From: Azospirillum agricola
GTDB taxonomy: Bacteria > Pseudomonadota > Alphaproteobacteria > Azospirillales > Azospirillaceae
Reading direction: 5' to 3'
NCBI RefSeq assembly: GCF_017876095.1
Contig: NZ_JAGINM010000002.1
Span: 62,001-126,000 of the forward strand
DNA: 64,000 nt
Shown: piece after piece, positions 33,409 through 42,871 of the stretch
Numbering within the stretch: the stretch's first letter is position 1
How the letters are laid out: each line of letters starts with the position of its first letter
Program-made: the position numbers and the translations under genes
The notes under the pieces: generated by a model
Database searches by the model: none
The model's input: only the letters and a program-made list of their open reading frames with translations
Told to the model about the DNA's origin: nothing

Positions 33409-34674
33409 ATGCACGATCTTCGCGCCATCCGTGAGAATCCCGAAGCCTTCGACCGCGGCCTCGGCCGCCGGGGATTGGCGGCGCTGTCGTCGTCCGTGCT
33501 CGACCTGGACGGCCGCCGCCGCTCCGCGCAGACCCAGATGCAGGAGATGCAGGCCCGCCGCAACGAGGCGGCCAAGGAGATCGGCGTCGCCAAGCGCGAG
33601 GGCCGCGACGCCCAGCCCATCCTCGACGAGATGGCCCAGCTCAAGGAGCGGCTGCCGCAGGTCGAGGAGGAGGAGCGCCGCCTCGGCGCCGAGCTCGACA
33701 CGCTGCTCGCCGGCATCCCCAACCTTCCGGCCGACGAGGTGCCGGACGGCCCCGACGAGACCGCCAACGTCGAGATCCGCCGCTGGGGCACCCCGCCCGA
33801 CATCGCCAACCCCAAGCAGCATTACGAGCTGGGCGAGGCGCTCGGCCTGATGGATTTCGAGAGCGCCGTCCGCATGTCCGGCGCCCGCTTCACCGTGCTG
33901 AAGGGCGGGCTCGCCCGGCTGGAGCGCGCGCTCGCCGACTTCATGCTCGACATCCACACCGGCGAGCACGGCTACACCGAGATCGCCCCGCCGCTGATGG
34001 TGCGCGACAACGCCCTGTTCGGCACCGGCCAGCTGCCGAAGTTCGAGGAGGACCTGTTCAAGGCCGGCGACCATTACCTGATCCCGACCTCGGAAGTGCC
34101 GCTGACCAACCTCGTCAACGACCAGATCGTCGCGACGGAGGAACTGCCGCTGCGCTACACCGCGCTGACCCCCTGCTTCCGCGCCGAGGCCGGATCGGCC
34201 GGGCGCGACACGCGCGGCATGATCCGCCAGCACCAGTTCTGGAAGGTCGAGATGGTCGGCATCGCCACGCCGGAGCAGTCGGAGGAGGAGCACCAGCGGA
34301 TGACCCGCTGCGCCGAGACCGTGCTGGAGCGGCTGGGCCTCGCCTACCGCACCATCGTGCTGTGCACCGGCGACATGGGCTTTTCCTCGCGCAAGACCTA
34401 TGACGTCGAGGTGTGGCTGCCCGGCCAGAACGCCTACCGCGAGATCTCCAGCGTCTCCAATTGCGGCGATTTCCAGGCGCGACGGATGAAGGCCCGTTGC
34501 AGAGCCAAGGGGGAGAAGCAAACTCAATTCCTTCACACCCTGAACGGGTCGGGTGTGGCGGTCGGGCGCTGCCTGATCGCGGTGCTGGAGAACTACCAGC
34601 AACCCGATGGTTCGATCCTGATTCCCGAAGCCCTCCGGCCCTACATGCGCGGAGCGGAAAGGATTACCGCCTGA
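33409..34674 (+). CDS. serS: Seryl-tRNA synthetase
   Basis: Charges tRNA-Ser and tRNA-Sec. The N-terminal long antiparallel coiled coil that grips tRNA is at about residues 25-100 (rich in Arg/Glu/Gln). Class II motifs are visible: motif 2 in [29 protein letters not shown] and motif 3 in [19 protein letters not shown]. The 421 residues fit. The start [15 protein letters not shown] is the canonical N-terminus. Its TGA overlaps the surE ATG by 1 base. Confidence 0.96.
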   Translation: MHDLRAIRENPEAFDRGLGRRGLAALSSSVLDLDGRRRSAQTQMQEMQARRNEAAKEIGVAKREGRDAQPILDEMAQLKERLPQVEEEERRLGAELDTLLAGIPNLPADEVPDGPDETANVEIRRWGTPPDIANPKQHYELGEALGLMDFESAVRMSGARFTVLKGGLARLERALADFMLDIHTGEHGYTEIAPPLMVRDNALFGTGQLPKFEEDLFKAGDHYLIPTSEVPLTNLVNDQIVATEELPLRYTALTPCFRAEAGSAGRDTRGMIRQHQFWKVEMVGIATPEQSEEEHQRMTRCAETVLERLGLAYRTIVLCTGDMGFSSRKTYDVEVWLPGQNAYREISSVSNCGDFQARRMKARCRAKGEKQTQFLHTLNGSGVAVGRCLIAVLENYQQPDGSILIPEALRPYMRGAERITA

Positions 34675-35459
34675 TGTTCGATCTGCCGCTCGACCTGTCC
34701 CGGACCCGCATTCTCGTCACCAACGACGACGGCATCCACGCCCACGGGCTGAAGGTGCTGGAGGCGATCGCCCGCTCCCTGTCCGACGACGTCTGGGTGG
34801 TCGCGCCGGAGATGGAGCAGTCGGCCGCCAGCCATTCGCTGACCATCAACCGGCCGCTGCGCCTGCGCACGCTCGGCGAACGCCGCTTCACCGTCGACGG
34901 CACGCCGACCGACTGCGTGCTGCTGGCGGTCAACCACGTGATGAAGGATTCGCGCCCGACGCTGGTGCTGTCCGGCGTCAACCAGGGCTCCAACATCGGC
35001 GAGGACGTGACCTACTCCGGCACCATCGCCGCCGCGATGGAGGCGACGCTGCTCGGCGTCCCCGCCATCGCCATGAGCCAGCATTACGAGCCGGGCCAGC
35101 CGATCGACTGGTCGGCGGCCGAGACCCACGGCGCCGAGGTGGTGCGCAAGGCGGTCACGGTGGCCTGGCCGAAGAACGTGCTGCTGAACGTGAACTTCCC
35201 GGCCCGCCCGGCCGCCGAGGTCTCCGGCATCCAGGTGGTCCGCCACGGCAAGCGCAAGATCGGCGACGAGCTGTTCGAGCGGGTCGATCCGCGCGGCAAG
35301 CCCTACATCTGGATCGGCACCCTGCGCGGCGAGGCCGACGCCACCCCGGACACCGACATCCACGTCGTTCTGCACGACGGCGGCATCTCGGTGACGCCGG
35401 TCTATCTCGACCTCACCCACACCCCCACCTTGCAGACGCTGAGGCAGGCCTTCGTGTGA
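34674..35459 (+). CDS. surE: 5'/3'-nucleotidase SurE
   Basis: A metal-dependent phosphatase acting on nucleoside monophosphates in survival and stationary phase. The active site is set by NDDGIHAHG (metal Asp-Asp, ~17-25), SAASHSLT and SGVNQGSNIGEDV. 261 residues fit the family. It overlaps serS by one base and pcm by four; GGAAAGGA lies upstream of the ATG. The order surE-pcm-nlpD matches E. coli. Confidence 0.94.
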   Translation: MFDLPLDLSRTRILVTNDDGIHAHGLKVLEAIARSLSDDVWVVAPEMEQSAASHSLTINRPLRLRTLGERRFTVDGTPTDCVLLAVNHVMKDSRPTLVLSGVNQGSNIGEDVTYSGTIAAAMEATLLGVPAIAMSQHYEPGQPIDWSAAETHGAEVVRKAVTVAWPKNVLLNVNFPARPAAEVSGIQVVRHGKRKIGDELFERVDPRGKPYIWIGTLRGEADATPDTDIHVVLHDGGISVTPVYLDLTHTPTLQTLRQAFV

Positions 35460-36112
35460 CGATCGACGCGCGCAAGATCCGTTTGCTGATGGCGTTGCGC
35501 CAGTCCGGCGTGACCGACACCAAGGTGTTGGCCGCCATCGAACGGGTCCCGCGCGAGGTCTTCGTCCCCGACGCCTTCCAGGACCAGGCCTGGGAGAACA
35601 CCGCCCTGCCGATCGAGCTCGGCCAGACGATCAGCCAGCCGCTGGTCGTCGGGCTGATGACCCAGGCGCTGGAGCTGCACCCCCGCCATCTGGTGCTGGA
35701 GGTCGGCACCGGGTCGGGCTACCAGGCGGCGGTGCTGGCGCGGCTGTGCCGCCGCGTTTTCACCATCGAACGGCTGAAACCGCTGCTGGGCGAGGCGGAA
35801 AGGCGTTTCCGGGCGCTCGGGATCGACAACATCACCACGCGGCTCGGCGACGGAACGCGCGGCTGGCCGGAGCAGGCGCCGTTCCTGCGCGTATTGGTCA
35901 CGGCCGCCGGCGGGCCGGAGCCGCCAAAAGACTTGACGGATCAGCTCGCCGTTGGTGGTGTCATGCTCATTCCGCTGGGCGACGGCTACCACGATCAGAA
36001 GGTGGTCCGCTTCCGGCGCACCGAAGCTGGTCTTATCCGGGAGGACCTGTGGCCCGTCCGTTTCGTTCCGCTGCTGTCCGACCCGCCGCAACAGGTCCGT
36101 TCCGCATCATGA
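35456..36112 (+). CDS. pcm: Protein-L-isoaspartate O-methyltransferase
   Basis: Repairs isoaspartyl damage in proteins with S-adenosylmethionine. The SAM motif VLEVGTGSGYQAAVLA (~79-94) is clear, followed by VTAAGGPEPP, and the substrate region LPIELGQTISQPLVVG is typical. The GTG start overlaps the surE stop (GTGA). Its own stop overlaps the next gene (ATGA). Confidence 0.94.
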   Translation: MTIDARKIRLLMALRQSGVTDTKVLAAIERVPREVFVPDAFQDQAWENTALPIELGQTISQPLVVGLMTQALELHPRHLVLEVGTGSGYQAAVLARLCRRVFTIERLKPLLGEAERRFRALGIDNITTRLGDGTRGWPEQAPFLRVLVTAAGGPEPPKDLTDQLAVGGVMLIPLGDGYHDQKVVRFRRTEAGLIREDLWPVRFVPLLSDPPQQVRSAS

Positions 36113-37464
36113 CGCCCGCCGCTCCGTCCGTCCCCCCGTCCGCGCGCCGGGGCGGCCTCGCCGCGCGCCTCGCCGCCGCCTCGCTCGCCCTGCTGGCGCT
36201 GGCGGCCTGCGAGCGGATCGGCGGCCTGGCCCCCTTCACCGACATGATGGGGGGAACGCCGGAATCCGCCGGGGGGGCCATCACGGTGCAGAAGGGCGAC
36301 AACGCCTACATGCTGTCCCGGCGCTACAACGTGCCGCTGCGCGACCTGATCGAGATCAACCGCCTGACGCCGCCCTACAAGCTGGAGGTCGGGCAACGGC
36401 TGACCCTGCCGGCCGCCCGGCAGTACATCGTGCAGAAGGGCGACACGCTCTATGGCATCTCCCGCATGCACAATGTGGACGTCAGCGAGCTGACCACCCT
36501 CAACAACCTGTCGCCGCCCTACGCGGTGCAGGCCGGCCAGCCGCTCCGCCTGCCGGGCGCCGGGCAACGGCCGTCCTCCGGGCCGGTCGTGCTGGCCGAC
36601 GCCGGGACCGTTCCCGCCGCTTCGCCGGGCGCCGCCGATGGGGCGCCGCGCGCCGGTCGCGGCTCGATCCAGGCGGCCGAGCTGCCGGCGCCGTCCGCTC
36701 CCCCGTCCGGCTCTCCCCCCTCCGGCTCTCCGGGGGGCGGCGCCACCGCGTCGCCGCCGTCCGCCGTGAAGCCGGGCGGTCCCGCCGCCGCCGCGTCCGG
36801 AGAGCCGGAGGTCGCCTATCAGCCGGGACAGGCCCCGGTCTCGCTGCGCCCACCCGGCTCGAAACCCGGCGTGACGGCCGAGCCGGCTCCCGCCGCGGAG
36901 GCCCCGGCGGCGGTCGCCGCCTCGCCGCTGCCGCCCAGCCTTCCGGCCGGCCGCACCGCCGCGCCGGCGCCGACCGAGGTCGCCGCCGCGCCGCCCAAGC
37001 CGGAACCGAAAGCCGAGGTCGCCGCGCCGCCGCCGCGCGGCTCGGCGCGCTTCCTGTGGCCGGTGAAGGGCAAGCTGATCTCCGGCTACGGCCCCAAGCC
37101 GGACGGGCTGCACAACGACGGGCTGAACATCGCCGCCGGCAAGGGCACGGCGGTGGTCGCCGCCGACAACGGCGTCGTCGCCTACGCCGGCAACGAGCTG
37201 CGCGGCTTCGGCAACCTGCTGCTGCTGAAGCACGCCGACGGCTGGATCACCGCCTACGCCCACCTCGACCGCATCGACGTGGAGCGCGGCGCCACGGTGA
37301 AGCGCGGGCAGACGGTGGGCCGGGTCGGCCAGACCGGCGCCGTCAGCAGCCCGCAGCTCCATTTCGAGCTTCGCAAGGGCAGCCAGGCGGTCGATCCGAC
37401 CGATCAGATGGACCGCCGGCCTATCGAAGGGGCTTTCCGAGACGGCCCGCCAGGTCCTGGATGA
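36109..37464 (+). CDS. nlpD: NlpD-like LysM/LytM (M23) lipoprotein, likely amidase activator
   Basis: A predicted lipoprotein (lipobox LAAC, ~residue 34) with two LysM peptidoglycan-binding repeats (ITVQKGDN at ~60-103, YIVQKGDT at ~106-150), a long Pro/Ala/Gly linker and a C-terminal LytM domain (~305-430). The LytM zinc site appears degenerate: the HxGxD of active peptidases reads NDGLN, while YAHLD and LHFE remain. E. coli NlpD, also non-catalytic, activates the amidase AmiC at division. Position after surE-pcm agrees. It overlaps pcm by ATGA and the convergent DUF815 gene by 44 bases. Confidence 0.9.
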   Translation: MTPAAPSVPPSARRGGLAARLAAASLALLALAACERIGGLAPFTDMMGGTPESAGGAITVQKGDNAYMLSRRYNVPLRDLIEINRLTPPYKLEVGQRLTLPAARQYIVQKGDTLYGISRMHNVDVSELTTLNNLSPPYAVQAGQPLRLPGAGQRPSSGPVVLADAGTVPAASPGAADGAPRAGRGSIQAAELPAPSAPPSGSPPSGSPGGGATASPPSAVKPGGPAAAASGEPEVAYQPGQAPVSLRPPGSKPGVTAEPAPAAEAPAAVAASPLPPSLPAGRTAAPAPTEVAAAPPKPEPKAEVAAPPPRGSARFLWPVKGKLISGYGPKPDGLHNDGLNIAAGKGTAVVAADNGVVAYAGNELRGFGNLLLLKHADGWITAYAHLDRIDVERGATVKRGQTVGRVGQTGAVSSPQLHFELRKGSQAVDPTDQMDRRPIEGAFRDGPPGPG

Positions 37465-38278
37465 ACTGCCACGCGACGCGGCCCGAGCGGCTGCCGCGCG
37501 TGACCGACCATTCCACCGCCTCGGCGCGGAGCTGATCCAGCGGGATCTCCAGGCCGAAGTGGCGGACGTAGCCCTCGATCATCGCGAAGTAGGTGTCCTG
37601 GTCGCAGTTGTGGAAGCCGAGCCACAGGCCGAAGCGGTCGGACAGCGACACCTTCTCCTCGACCGCCTCGCCCGGGTTGATGGCGGTCGAGCGCTCGTTG
37701 TCGATCATCTCGCGCGGCATCAGGTGGCGGCGGTTCGAGGTCGCGTAGAACACGACATTCTCCGGCCGCCCCTCGATGCCGCCGTCGAGCACCGCCTTCA
37801 GCGACTTGTAGTGCGCGTCGTCATGGTCGAAGGACAGGTCGTCGCAGAACAGGATGAAGCGCCGCTTCTCGCCCTTCAGCTTCGTCAGCAGGCGGGGCAG
37901 GGTGGGGATGTCCTCGCGGTGGATTTCCACCAGAACCAGTTCGCCGGGACGCTCCTGGCACAGCAGCGCGTGGACCGACTTGACCAGCGAACTCTTGCCG
38001 GTGCCGCGCGCGCCCCACAGCAGGGCGTTGTTGGCGGGATAGCCGGCGGCGAAGCGGCGGGTGTTCTCCAGCAGGGTGTCGCGCTGCCGCTCGACGCCCT
38101 GGAGCAGGACGATGTCGACCCGGTTGACGGCGGGCACCGGCTCCAGCCGGTCCGGCTCGGTGTGCCAGACGAAGGCGTCGGCCGCCGTCAGGTCGAGCGG
38201 CACGGAGGCCGGCGGGGCCAGACGCTCCAGCGCGTCGGCGATGCGGGTCAGCAACGGTAGCAGGGAATCGGAAGACAT
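37421..38278 (-). CDS. DUF815 AAA-type ATP-binding protein
   Basis: A 285-residue P-loop ATPase of the DUF815 family, of unknown role. Walker A is WGARGTGKSSLV (~89-100), Walker B IILFCDDLSFD-like (FILFCDDLSFD), then KAVLDGGIEGRP and YATSNRRHL (sensor-1 Asn). No membrane segment is seen. The 3' end overlaps nlpD by 44 bases tail to tail. A promoter region separates it from yajC (divergent). Confidence 0.88.
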   Translation of the reverse strand: MSSDSLLPLLTRIADALERLAPPASVPLDLTAADAFVWHTEPDRLEPVPAVNRVDIVLLQGVERQRDTLLENTRRFAAGYPANNALLWGARGTGKSSLVKSVHALLCQERPGELVLVEIHREDIPTLPRLLTKLKGEKRRFILFCDDLSFDHDDAHYKSLKAVLDGGIEGRPENVVFYATSNRRHLMPREMIDNERSTAINPGEAVEEKVSLSDRFGLWLGFHNCDQDTYFAMIEGYVRHFGLEIPLDQLRAEAVEWSVTRGSRSGRVAWQFIQDLAGRLGKPLR

Positions 38279-38415
38279 CGTTTTCCAGGCACCTTTTCAC
38301 AAAATTTCATGGAAACCGGCGGTCGGCGCAGCCATCTTTCCGACGCGATCGCACGGTATCACAGCAATGCGTGCGCACAAGCAACCGCCATTCCCCGGTT
38401 TTCGCCGCATCACCG

Positions 38416-38443
38416 TTGCATCCGGGGCATGGGCGGCTATAGT
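38416..38443 (+). promoter_or_regulatory. Candidate sigma-70-type promoter for yajC
   Basis: TTGCAT and TATAGT are separated by 16 bases, about 60 bases before the yajC start. Spacing and hexamers fit a housekeeping promoter. Confidence 0.45.
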
Positions 38444-38502
38444 CGCGGCGTCCCGGCGGTCCGCCGAACCCGCGCCGGGACCAAACCAAAAGGAGCTCCC
38501 TG

Positions 38503-38928
38503 ATGTTCGTTTCGACGGCTTATGCACAGACCGCGGCGCCGGCTGGCGGCAGCGACATGCTCGTGCAATTCCTGCCGCTGATTCTGATCTTCGTCGTCTT
38601 CTACTTCCTGCTGATCCGCCCCCAGCAGAAGAAGATGAAGGAGCACAAGGCGATGCTGGGCAACATCCGCCGCGGCGACCGCGTCGTGACCGGCGGCGGC
38701 ATCATCGGCACCGTGACCAAGGTCGGCGCCGACGACGAGCTGACCGTCGAGATCGCCGAGAACGTCCGCGTCCGCTGCGTCCGCTCCACGGTCAACCTCG
38801 TGCTGGCCAAGACCGAGCCGGCCGGCAAGGGCGGCGACGGCGCCACCCCGGCCGCCGCCGAGGGCGAGGCCAAGCCCGCCGAGACCCCGGCCGCCGGCGG
38901 CATCGGCAAGCTGTTCGGCCGCAAGTAA
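38503..38928 (+). CDS. yajC: Preprotein translocase subunit YajC
   Basis: Accessory subunit of the SecDF-YajC complex. One membrane helix (FLPLILIFVVFYFLLI, ~24-40) is followed by RPQQKKMKEHKAM and a small beta domain (GDRVVTGGGIIGTV), then an Ala/Pro/Glu-rich tail longer than in E. coli. AAAGGAG lies 7 bases before the ATG. It is the first gene of yajC-secD-secF-Mth938. Confidence 0.95.
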   Translation: MFVSTAYAQTAAPAGGSDMLVQFLPLILIFVVFYFLLIRPQQKKMKEHKAMLGNIRRGDRVVTGGGIIGTVTKVGADDELTVEIAENVRVRCVRSTVNLVLAKTEPAGKGGDGATPAAAEGEAKPAETPAAGGIGKLFGRK

Positions 38929-38971
38929 GACCAAGCATCGCGCGGCGGCTCCCGCATCGTCACCGACCCGT

Positions 38972-38993
38972 CATCCCCGCAAAGGCGGGGATG
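38972..38993. repeat. Small palindrome of the GTCATCCCCGC type
   Basis: CATCCCCGC and GCGGGGATG form a perfect 9-bp stem over AAAG, between yajC and secD. It resembles the short palindromic intergenic repeats (REP-like) scattered in many proteobacterial genomes. Here it may also attenuate transcription into secD. Confidence 0.6.
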
Positions 38994-39085
38994 GCGGTCT
39001 GCGAAGGGTCTGTTGCGTGAGGTTTGGAAGGCCAGCACAAGCGAAACCGGCGAGCGCCGGTCGTCGAATCGGATTCGAGTGACGC

Positions 39086-40684
39086 ATGCTGTATTTTTCG
39101 CGTTGGAAGATTTACACGATCGTGGCGATCTGCGTCGCCGGCTTCGTCATGATGCTGCCGAACTTCCTCGGCCGTGACACGCTGGCGCACCTGCCCGGCT
39201 GGTACGCCCACAGCAAGGTGTCGCTGGGTCTCGACCTGCGCGGCGGCTCGCATCTGCTGCTCGAGGTTGACATGGGCGCGGTCATCCGCGACCGCGTCGA
39301 GGGGCTGGTGGACGGGGCGCGGCAGCAGCTGCGCACCGCCAACGTCGGCTACACCGCGATCAACCCCGGCGAGCGCGCCGTGACCGTCCAGCTCCGCGAC
39401 CCGGCCCAGGCCGACGAGGCGGTGAAGGCTCTGCGCGGCCTCGCCAGCCCGGTCGGCGGCACGGCGCTCGGCGGCGGCCAGCCGGACCTGACGGTGAGCG
39501 CCGACGGCAACACGGTGACGGCCCAGCTGAGCGAGGTCGCCCTGCGCGACCGCGCGACCCAGGCCATCGAGCAGTCGATCGAGATCGTCCGCCGCCGCAT
39601 CGACGAGACCGGCGTGAACGAGCCGACCATCGCCCGCCAGGGCAACGACCGCATCCTGGTCCAGCTTCCCGGCGTCGAGGATCCCGACCGCGTGAAGCGG
39701 CTGCTCGGCACCACGGCGAAGATGACCTTCCGTCTGGTCGACACCAACGCCGACCCCTCCACCGGCCGCGCCCCTCCGGGCTCCGAGATCCTGCCGTCGG
39801 CCGAGGGCGAGCGGTTCCAGACCACCTACGTCATCCGCAAGAAGGTCGAGGTCGACGGCGCCACGCTGAAGAACGCGTCGGCCTCGACCAATTCGCAGAC
39901 CGGCGAGTGGGTGGTGAACTTCGAGTTCAACAGCGCCGGGGCCAACCGCTTCGCCGAGATCACCAAGGCGAACGTCGGCCGTCCCTTCGCCATCGTGCTC
40001 GACAACAAGGTCATCAGCGCGCCGGTCATCCGCGAGCCGATCACCGGCGGGCGCGGCCAGATCAGTGGCAACTTCTCCGCCGCCACCGCCAACGACCTCG
40101 CCGTTCTGCTGCGCGCCGGCGCCCTGCCGGCGCCGCTGAAGGTGATCGAGGAACGCACGGTCGGGCCCGACCTCGGCGCCGATTCCATCCGCGCCGGCCT
40201 GACCGCCGTGCTGGTCGGCTTCGTCATGGTCTGCATCTACATGATCGCGTCCTACGGGCTGTTCGGCTCCTTCGCCTGCTTCGCCCTGCTGGTCAACCTC
40301 GTGCTGACGCTGGCGGCGCTGTCGATGCTCCAGGCGACGCTGACGCTGCCCGGCATCGCCGGCGTGCTGCTGTCGCTCGGCCTCGCGGTGGACGCCAACA
40401 TCCTGATCAACGAGCGCATCCGCGAGGAGACGAGGAAGGGCCGGGGCGTCTTCGCCTCGATGGAGGCCGGCTTCAGCCGCGCCTACAGCACCATCGTCGA
40501 TTCGAACCTGACGACGGCGCTCAAGATGGCCTTGCTGTTCATCTTCGGCACCGGCGCCATCAAGGGCTTCGCCGTCACCATCACCTTCGGCATCATGATC
40601 TCCATGTTCACCGCGACGGTGCTGGTGCGCCTGATGATGGTGACGTGGCTGCGCCGCACGCGGCCCGCCGCGCTGCCGGTTTGA
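39086..40684 (+). CDS. secD: Protein translocase subunit SecD
   Basis: Uses the proton gradient to help pull preproteins into the periplasm. 532 residues: TM1 (~8-27), a large periplasmic P1 domain with the D-L-R-G-G-S-H motif (LGLDLRGGSHLLLEV), then five further helices from ~360 on with GPDLGADSIRAGL, GLAVDANILINERIREE (signature) and GTGAIKGFAVTI. It is followed after 11 bases by secF, separate genes as in most proteobacteria. Confidence 0.96.
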   Translation: MLYFSRWKIYTIVAICVAGFVMMLPNFLGRDTLAHLPGWYAHSKVSLGLDLRGGSHLLLEVDMGAVIRDRVEGLVDGARQQLRTANVGYTAINPGERAVTVQLRDPAQADEAVKALRGLASPVGGTALGGGQPDLTVSADGNTVTAQLSEVALRDRATQAIEQSIEIVRRRIDETGVNEPTIARQGNDRILVQLPGVEDPDRVKRLLGTTAKMTFRLVDTNADPSTGRAPPGSEILPSAEGERFQTTYVIRKKVEVDGATLKNASASTNSQTGEWVVNFEFNSAGANRFAEITKANVGRPFAIVLDNKVISAPVIREPITGGRGQISGNFSAATANDLAVLLRAGALPAPLKVIEERTVGPDLGADSIRAGLTAVLVGFVMVCIYMIASYGLFGSFACFALLVNLVLTLAALSMLQATLTLPGIAGVLLSLGLAVDANILINERIREETRKGRGVFASMEAGFSRAYSTIVDSNLTTALKMALLFIFGTGAIKGFAVTITFGIMISMFTATVLVRLMMVTWLRRTRPAALPV

Positions 40685-40695
40685 GAGGACGATCC

Positions 40696-41646
40696 ATGTT
40701 CCACCTCCGCCTCGTCCCCGACGACACCAAGATCCCGTTCATGAACGGCCGGTTCGCCGGCCTGCTCACCTCGGCGTTCCTGTCCATCGCCTCGATCGTC
40801 CTGTTCTTCCATCCGGGGCTGAACTACGGCATCGACTTCCAGGGCGGCATCGTCATCGAGGCCCGCACCCCGCAGGCCCCCGACTTCGCCTCGCTCCGCC
40901 ATTCGCTGGGCGAGCTGGGCATGGGGCAGGTGGCCCTGCAGGAGTTCGGATCGCCCCAGGACGTGCTGATCCGCCTGGAGCGCCAGCCGGGCGACGACGC
41001 CGCCCAGCTGGTGGCCGCCGACAAGGTCCGCGCCTCGCTGGCCCAGATCCTGCCGGGCACCCAGGTCCGCCGCGTCGAGGCGGTCGGCGCCTCGGTCAGC
41101 TCTGAGCTGTTCGCCAACGGCATGCTGGCGATGGGCCTCGCCATGGTGGCGATGCTGATCTACATCTGGTTCCGCTTCGAATGGCAGTTCGGCCTGGGCG
41201 CCGTGGTGACGCTGCTGCTCGACATCACCAAGATCATCGGCTTCTACGCCATCACCGGCATGCAGTTCAACCTGACGGCGATCGCGGCGATCCTGACGAT
41301 CATGGGCTACTCGATCAACGACAAGGTCGTGGTCTATGACCGGATGCGCGAGAATCTGCGCATCTACAAGAAGATGCCGCTGCGCGACCTGATCGACCTG
41401 TCGATCAACGAGACGCTGAACCGCACCGTCGGCACCTCGATGTGCACCTTCCTGTCGGTCATCCCGCTGGCGCTGTTCGGCGGCGAGGCGTTGCAGGATT
41501 TCGGAATCGTGCTGCTGCTCGGCGTGTTCATCGCGACCACCTCGTCGATCTTCATCGCCGCCCCCATCTTGCTGTTCCTGGGCGAGAACCGCCTGCGCCG
41601 CGGCGCGCCGGAGGCGGCCGCCTCCAACGCGGCGACGACGCCGTAA
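40696..41646 (+). CDS. secF: Protein translocase subunit SecF
   Basis: Partner of SecD. 316 residues with TM1 (~25-45), the periplasmic domain beginning GIDFQGGIVIE, and five further helices with GYSINDKVVVYDRMRENLR and SINETLNRTVGTSMCTF (signatures). The start MFHLRLVPDDTKI has GAGAGGA nearby and is the usual alphaproteobacterial N-terminus. Confidence 0.96.
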   Translation: MFHLRLVPDDTKIPFMNGRFAGLLTSAFLSIASIVLFFHPGLNYGIDFQGGIVIEARTPQAPDFASLRHSLGELGMGQVALQEFGSPQDVLIRLERQPGDDAAQLVAADKVRASLAQILPGTQVRRVEAVGASVSSELFANGMLAMGLAMVAMLIYIWFRFEWQFGLGAVVTLLLDITKIIGFYAITGMQFNLTAIAAILTIMGYSINDKVVVYDRMRENLRIYKKMPLRDLIDLSINETLNRTVGTSMCTFLSVIPLALFGGEALQDFGIVLLLGVFIATTSSIFIAAPILLFLGENRLRRGAPEAAASNAATTP

Positions 41647-41670
41647 CGGCAAGAGAAGCGGGTTTTCGAT

Positions 41671-42048
41671 ATGGCCGACATCACGCCGATCATTCCGTCC
41701 GACCGTCAGGTCATCGACGGCTATGGCGAGGGGCAGTTCTGCGTGTCGGGGCAGTGGCGCGTCGGGGCGGTCATCGTGCTGCCCGACCGCACGCTGCCCT
41801 GGACCGCCACCGACGCGGCCGCGCTGACCGCCGCCGACTTCGCGGCGGTGCGCGAGGCGGAACCGAAGGTGGAGCTGCTGCTGCTCGGCACCGGCCCGAC
41901 CATGAAGCTGGTTTCCAAGGCGCTCCGCCAGGAACTGCGCGAGGCCGGCATCGTGGTGGAGTTCATGGACAGCGGTGCCGCCTGCCGCACCTACAACGTG
42001 CTGCTGGCCGAGGGCCGGCGGGTGGCGGCGGCGCTGCTGCCGGTCTGA
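41671..42048 (+). CDS. Mth938-like domain protein (NDUFAF3/DUF498 family)
   Basis: A 125-residue Mth938-like protein. Family-typical residues are IDGYGEGQF and LLLGTGPTM, then VEFMDSGAACRTYNVLLAEGRRVAAALLPV. Mitochondrial homolog NDUFAF3 helps build respiratory complex I; the bacterial role is unproven. Linkage to secDF is conserved in alphaproteobacteria. A strong terminator follows at once. Confidence 0.9.
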   Translation: MADITPIIPSDRQVIDGYGEGQFCVSGQWRVGAVIVLPDRTLPWTATDAAALTAADFAAVREAEPKVELLLLGTGPTMKLVSKALRQELREAGIVVEFMDSGAACRTYNVLLAEGRRVAAALLPV

Positions 42049-42078
42049 CCGGTCCCGTGTCCATCCTGTCCAAAACGA

Positions 42079-42115
42079 CGAAGGCGCCCCCGACCGGAGG
42101 CGCCTTCGCGTTTTT
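42079..42115. terminator. Rho-independent terminator after secDF-Mth938
   Basis: CGAAGGCGCC pairs with GGCGCCTTCG over a 10-base loop and is followed by CGTTTTT on the plus strand. The A run on the left side gives CGTTTTG on the minus strand, so it may also serve sodB from the other side. Confidence 0.85.
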
Positions 42116-42145
42116 CAGCGCGACCTCGCGGTCAGGCTGTCGGGA

Positions 42146-42739
42146 TCAGGCCGCGAGCTGCTCGGCGGCGAAGTCCCAGTTCGCGAGGTTGTCGATGACG
42201 GCCTTCACGAAGTCGGCGCGGCGGTTCTGGAAGTCGACGTAGTAGGCGTGCTCCCACACGTCGATGGTGAACAGCGGCTTCTGGCCGTGGGCCAGCGGGG
42301 TGTCGGCGTTGCCGGTCTTGCCGACCTTCAGCTTGCCGCCTTCCTCGTACAGCCACGCCCAGCCCGAGCCGAACTGGGTCAGGGCGGCCTGGGTCAGCTC
42401 TTCCTTGAACTTCTCGACGCTGCCGAAATCGGCGACCAGACGGGCCTCCAGGGCGGCCGGGATGGTGCCGCCGTCCTTCTTCAGGCACTGCCAGAAGAAG
42501 GTGTGGTTCCACACCTGGGCGGCGTTGTTGAAGATGCCGACCTTCGAGGCGTCGCCGGCCGAGGCCTTGATGACCTCCTCCAGGCTGGCGTTGGCCAGCG
42601 GGCTGTCCTTGGTCAGGTTGTTCAGGTTGGTGACGTAGGTCTGGTGGTGCTTGTCGTGGTGCAGATGCAGGGTCTGCGACGAGATGTACGGCTCCAGAGC
42701 GTCGTACGCGTAGGGGAGCGGCGGAAGTTCGAACGCCAT
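42146..42739 (-). CDS. sodB: Superoxide dismutase, Fe type
   Basis: Converts superoxide to peroxide and oxygen in the cytoplasm. 197 residues; metal ligands are His27 (HLHHDKHHQ), the His in VWNHTFFW, and Asp and His in DVWEHAYYVDF. The QVWNHTFFW and GSGWAWL contexts are those of Fe-SODs (cambialistic use cannot be excluded). The start MAFELPPLPYAYDAL is the canonical N-terminus, with AGAGAGGG upstream. It is antisense to the secDF and NDUFAF6-like genes around it. Confidence 0.94.
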   Translation of the reverse strand: MAFELPPLPYAYDALEPYISSQTLHLHHDKHHQTYVTNLNNLTKDSPLANASLEEVIKASAGDASKVGIFNNAAQVWNHTFFWQCLKKDGGTIPAALEARLVADFGSVEKFKEELTQAALTQFGSGWAWLYEEGGKLKVGKTGNADTPLAHGQKPLFTIDVWEHAYYVDFQNRRADFVKAVIDNLANWDFAAEQLAA

Positions 42740-42871
42740 CTTGAATACCCTCTCTCTTTTTTGGATGCACTTCCGAGCTTGGCTTTGCGGGCCTGGCCCA
42801 TCCACCCGTCCAGATAGGCCGACGGCGCGGCAAAGTGAAGGCTGGAATGGCTCCAGACTGAGAGAAAGAGG

